Positions 63,895 through 64,000 of a DNA stretch of 64,000 nt are shown here, in pieces. The notes under the pieces are model-generated. The model saw nothing but the letters and a program-made list of their open reading frames with translations. It did no database searches and had not been told where the DNA came from. Source of the stretch: Nocardia amamiensis NBRC 102102 (GTDB lineage: Bacteria > Actinomycetota > Actinomycetes > Mycobacteriales > Mycobacteriaceae). Made by a program: the position numbers and the translations under genes. Position 1 is the first letter of the stretch. Every line of letters starts with the position of its first letter. The DNA lies in NCBI RefSeq assembly GCF_001612745.1, contig NZ_BDBA01000016.1, positions 44,385 to 108,384 of the forward strand. Reading direction: 5' to 3'.

Positions 63895-64000
63895 TCAGCC
63901 CTCCTGTGTCTTCTCTGCCGGAGCATCCGCCACCGCGGTGGCGGCGCGCCCGGCCTCGGTGCTGGTCGCCGTGGTGCCGGCGGAACCGGACCGACGCGGA
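63895..64000 (-). CDS. rpsC: 30S ribosomal protein S3, C-terminal part
   Basis: The last 34 codons of a minus-strand frame that continues beyond the window and ends with TGA at 63895-63897. The low-complexity, Ala/Thr-rich tail (GSAGTTATSTEAGRAATAVADAPAEK) and the position just before rplP identify it as the variable C-terminal extension of actinobacterial S3. Only three bases separate it from the rplP start. Confidence 0.85.
   Translation of the reverse strand, partial: PRRSGSAGTTATSTEAGRAATAVADAPAEKTQEG

Noticed and set aside
1..64000. Insertion sequence or integrase at the borders of the accessory region
   Set aside because: No transposase, integrase, terminal inverted repeats or tRNA-type attachment site was recognised, despite the many duplications.

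Overview
The window is high-GC DNA from a mycolic-acid-type actinobacterium, most likely Nocardia or a close relative. The evidence is IdeR/DtxR-type iron boxes, an MTB12-like secreted antigen, a WS/DGAT acyltransferase, an MmpL transporter, an EXLDI protein, MAB_1171c (DUF6545) membrane proteins, an IrtA/IrtB-type siderophore ABC pair and the typical GTG/ATGA-coupled operons. Genus assignment is inference.

Layout. (1) 1-3010: end of a TetR-type regulator, then a minus-strand methyltransferase / DinB / alpha-beta hydrolase operon divergent from an XRE-cupin regulator. (2) 3024-5786: an acyl-CoA carboxylase beta subunit and a Uma2 nuclease-fold protein among debris, including a duplicated 3' end of rpsN with its terminator and a Fic-family remnant. 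(3) 5834-7354: ribosomal operon rplN-rplX-rplE-rpsN (minus) closed by strong hairpins. (4) 7705-12682: an M13 lipoprotein peptidase, then a TetR/MFS efflux pair divergent over a perfect 20-bp palindrome, and a cupin. (5) 12795-17695: an NTF2-like gene and a repeatedly duplicated, partly decayed array of DUF6545 genes, with an iron-box-preceded truncated SagB-type gene. (6) 17715-46750: a large siderophore locus, all minus strand. (7) 46808-62810: mixed accessory genes (FMN-binding protein, glycolipid-binding protein, RluA, CPBP protease, a giant Asn-Gly-His-rich membrane HTH protein, MmpL/EXLDI, a DUF6247 toxin-antitoxin-like pair, haloalkane dehalogenase-like lipoprotein, XRE/TPR regulator and two small coupled genes). 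(8) 62902-64000: rpsC-rplP-rpmC-rpsQ (minus), closed by a hairpin. The S10 and spc ribosomal blocks, normally close together, are therefore separated by about 55 kb, and the spc block stops after rpsN.

The siderophore locus combines three chemistries. A PLP decarboxylase, an IucD/MbtG-type N-hydroxylase and an IucA/IucC synthetase point to N-hydroxy-diamine (cadaverine-like) hydroxamates joined by NIS chemistry. A fatty-acyl-AMP ligase, an ACP and an acyl-CoA dehydrogenase (MbtM/MbtL/MbtN-like) point to an unsaturated lipid tail. An ArCP-Cy-A-PCP NRPS, a second ArCP-Cy protein fused to a GNAT acyltransferase, and two free-standing condensation domains point to an aryl-oxazoline cap. This matches what I recall of nocardichelin-type siderophores (mycobactin plus ferrioxamine features), but the product is inferred. 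Export/uptake is covered by an ABC-2 type pair, an IrtA/IrtB-like pair and a FecB-like lipoprotein. Iron boxes lie before the NRPS, the ArCP-Cy-GNAT gene, IrtA and the binding protein. No salicylate synthase or salicyl-AMP ligase is present here.
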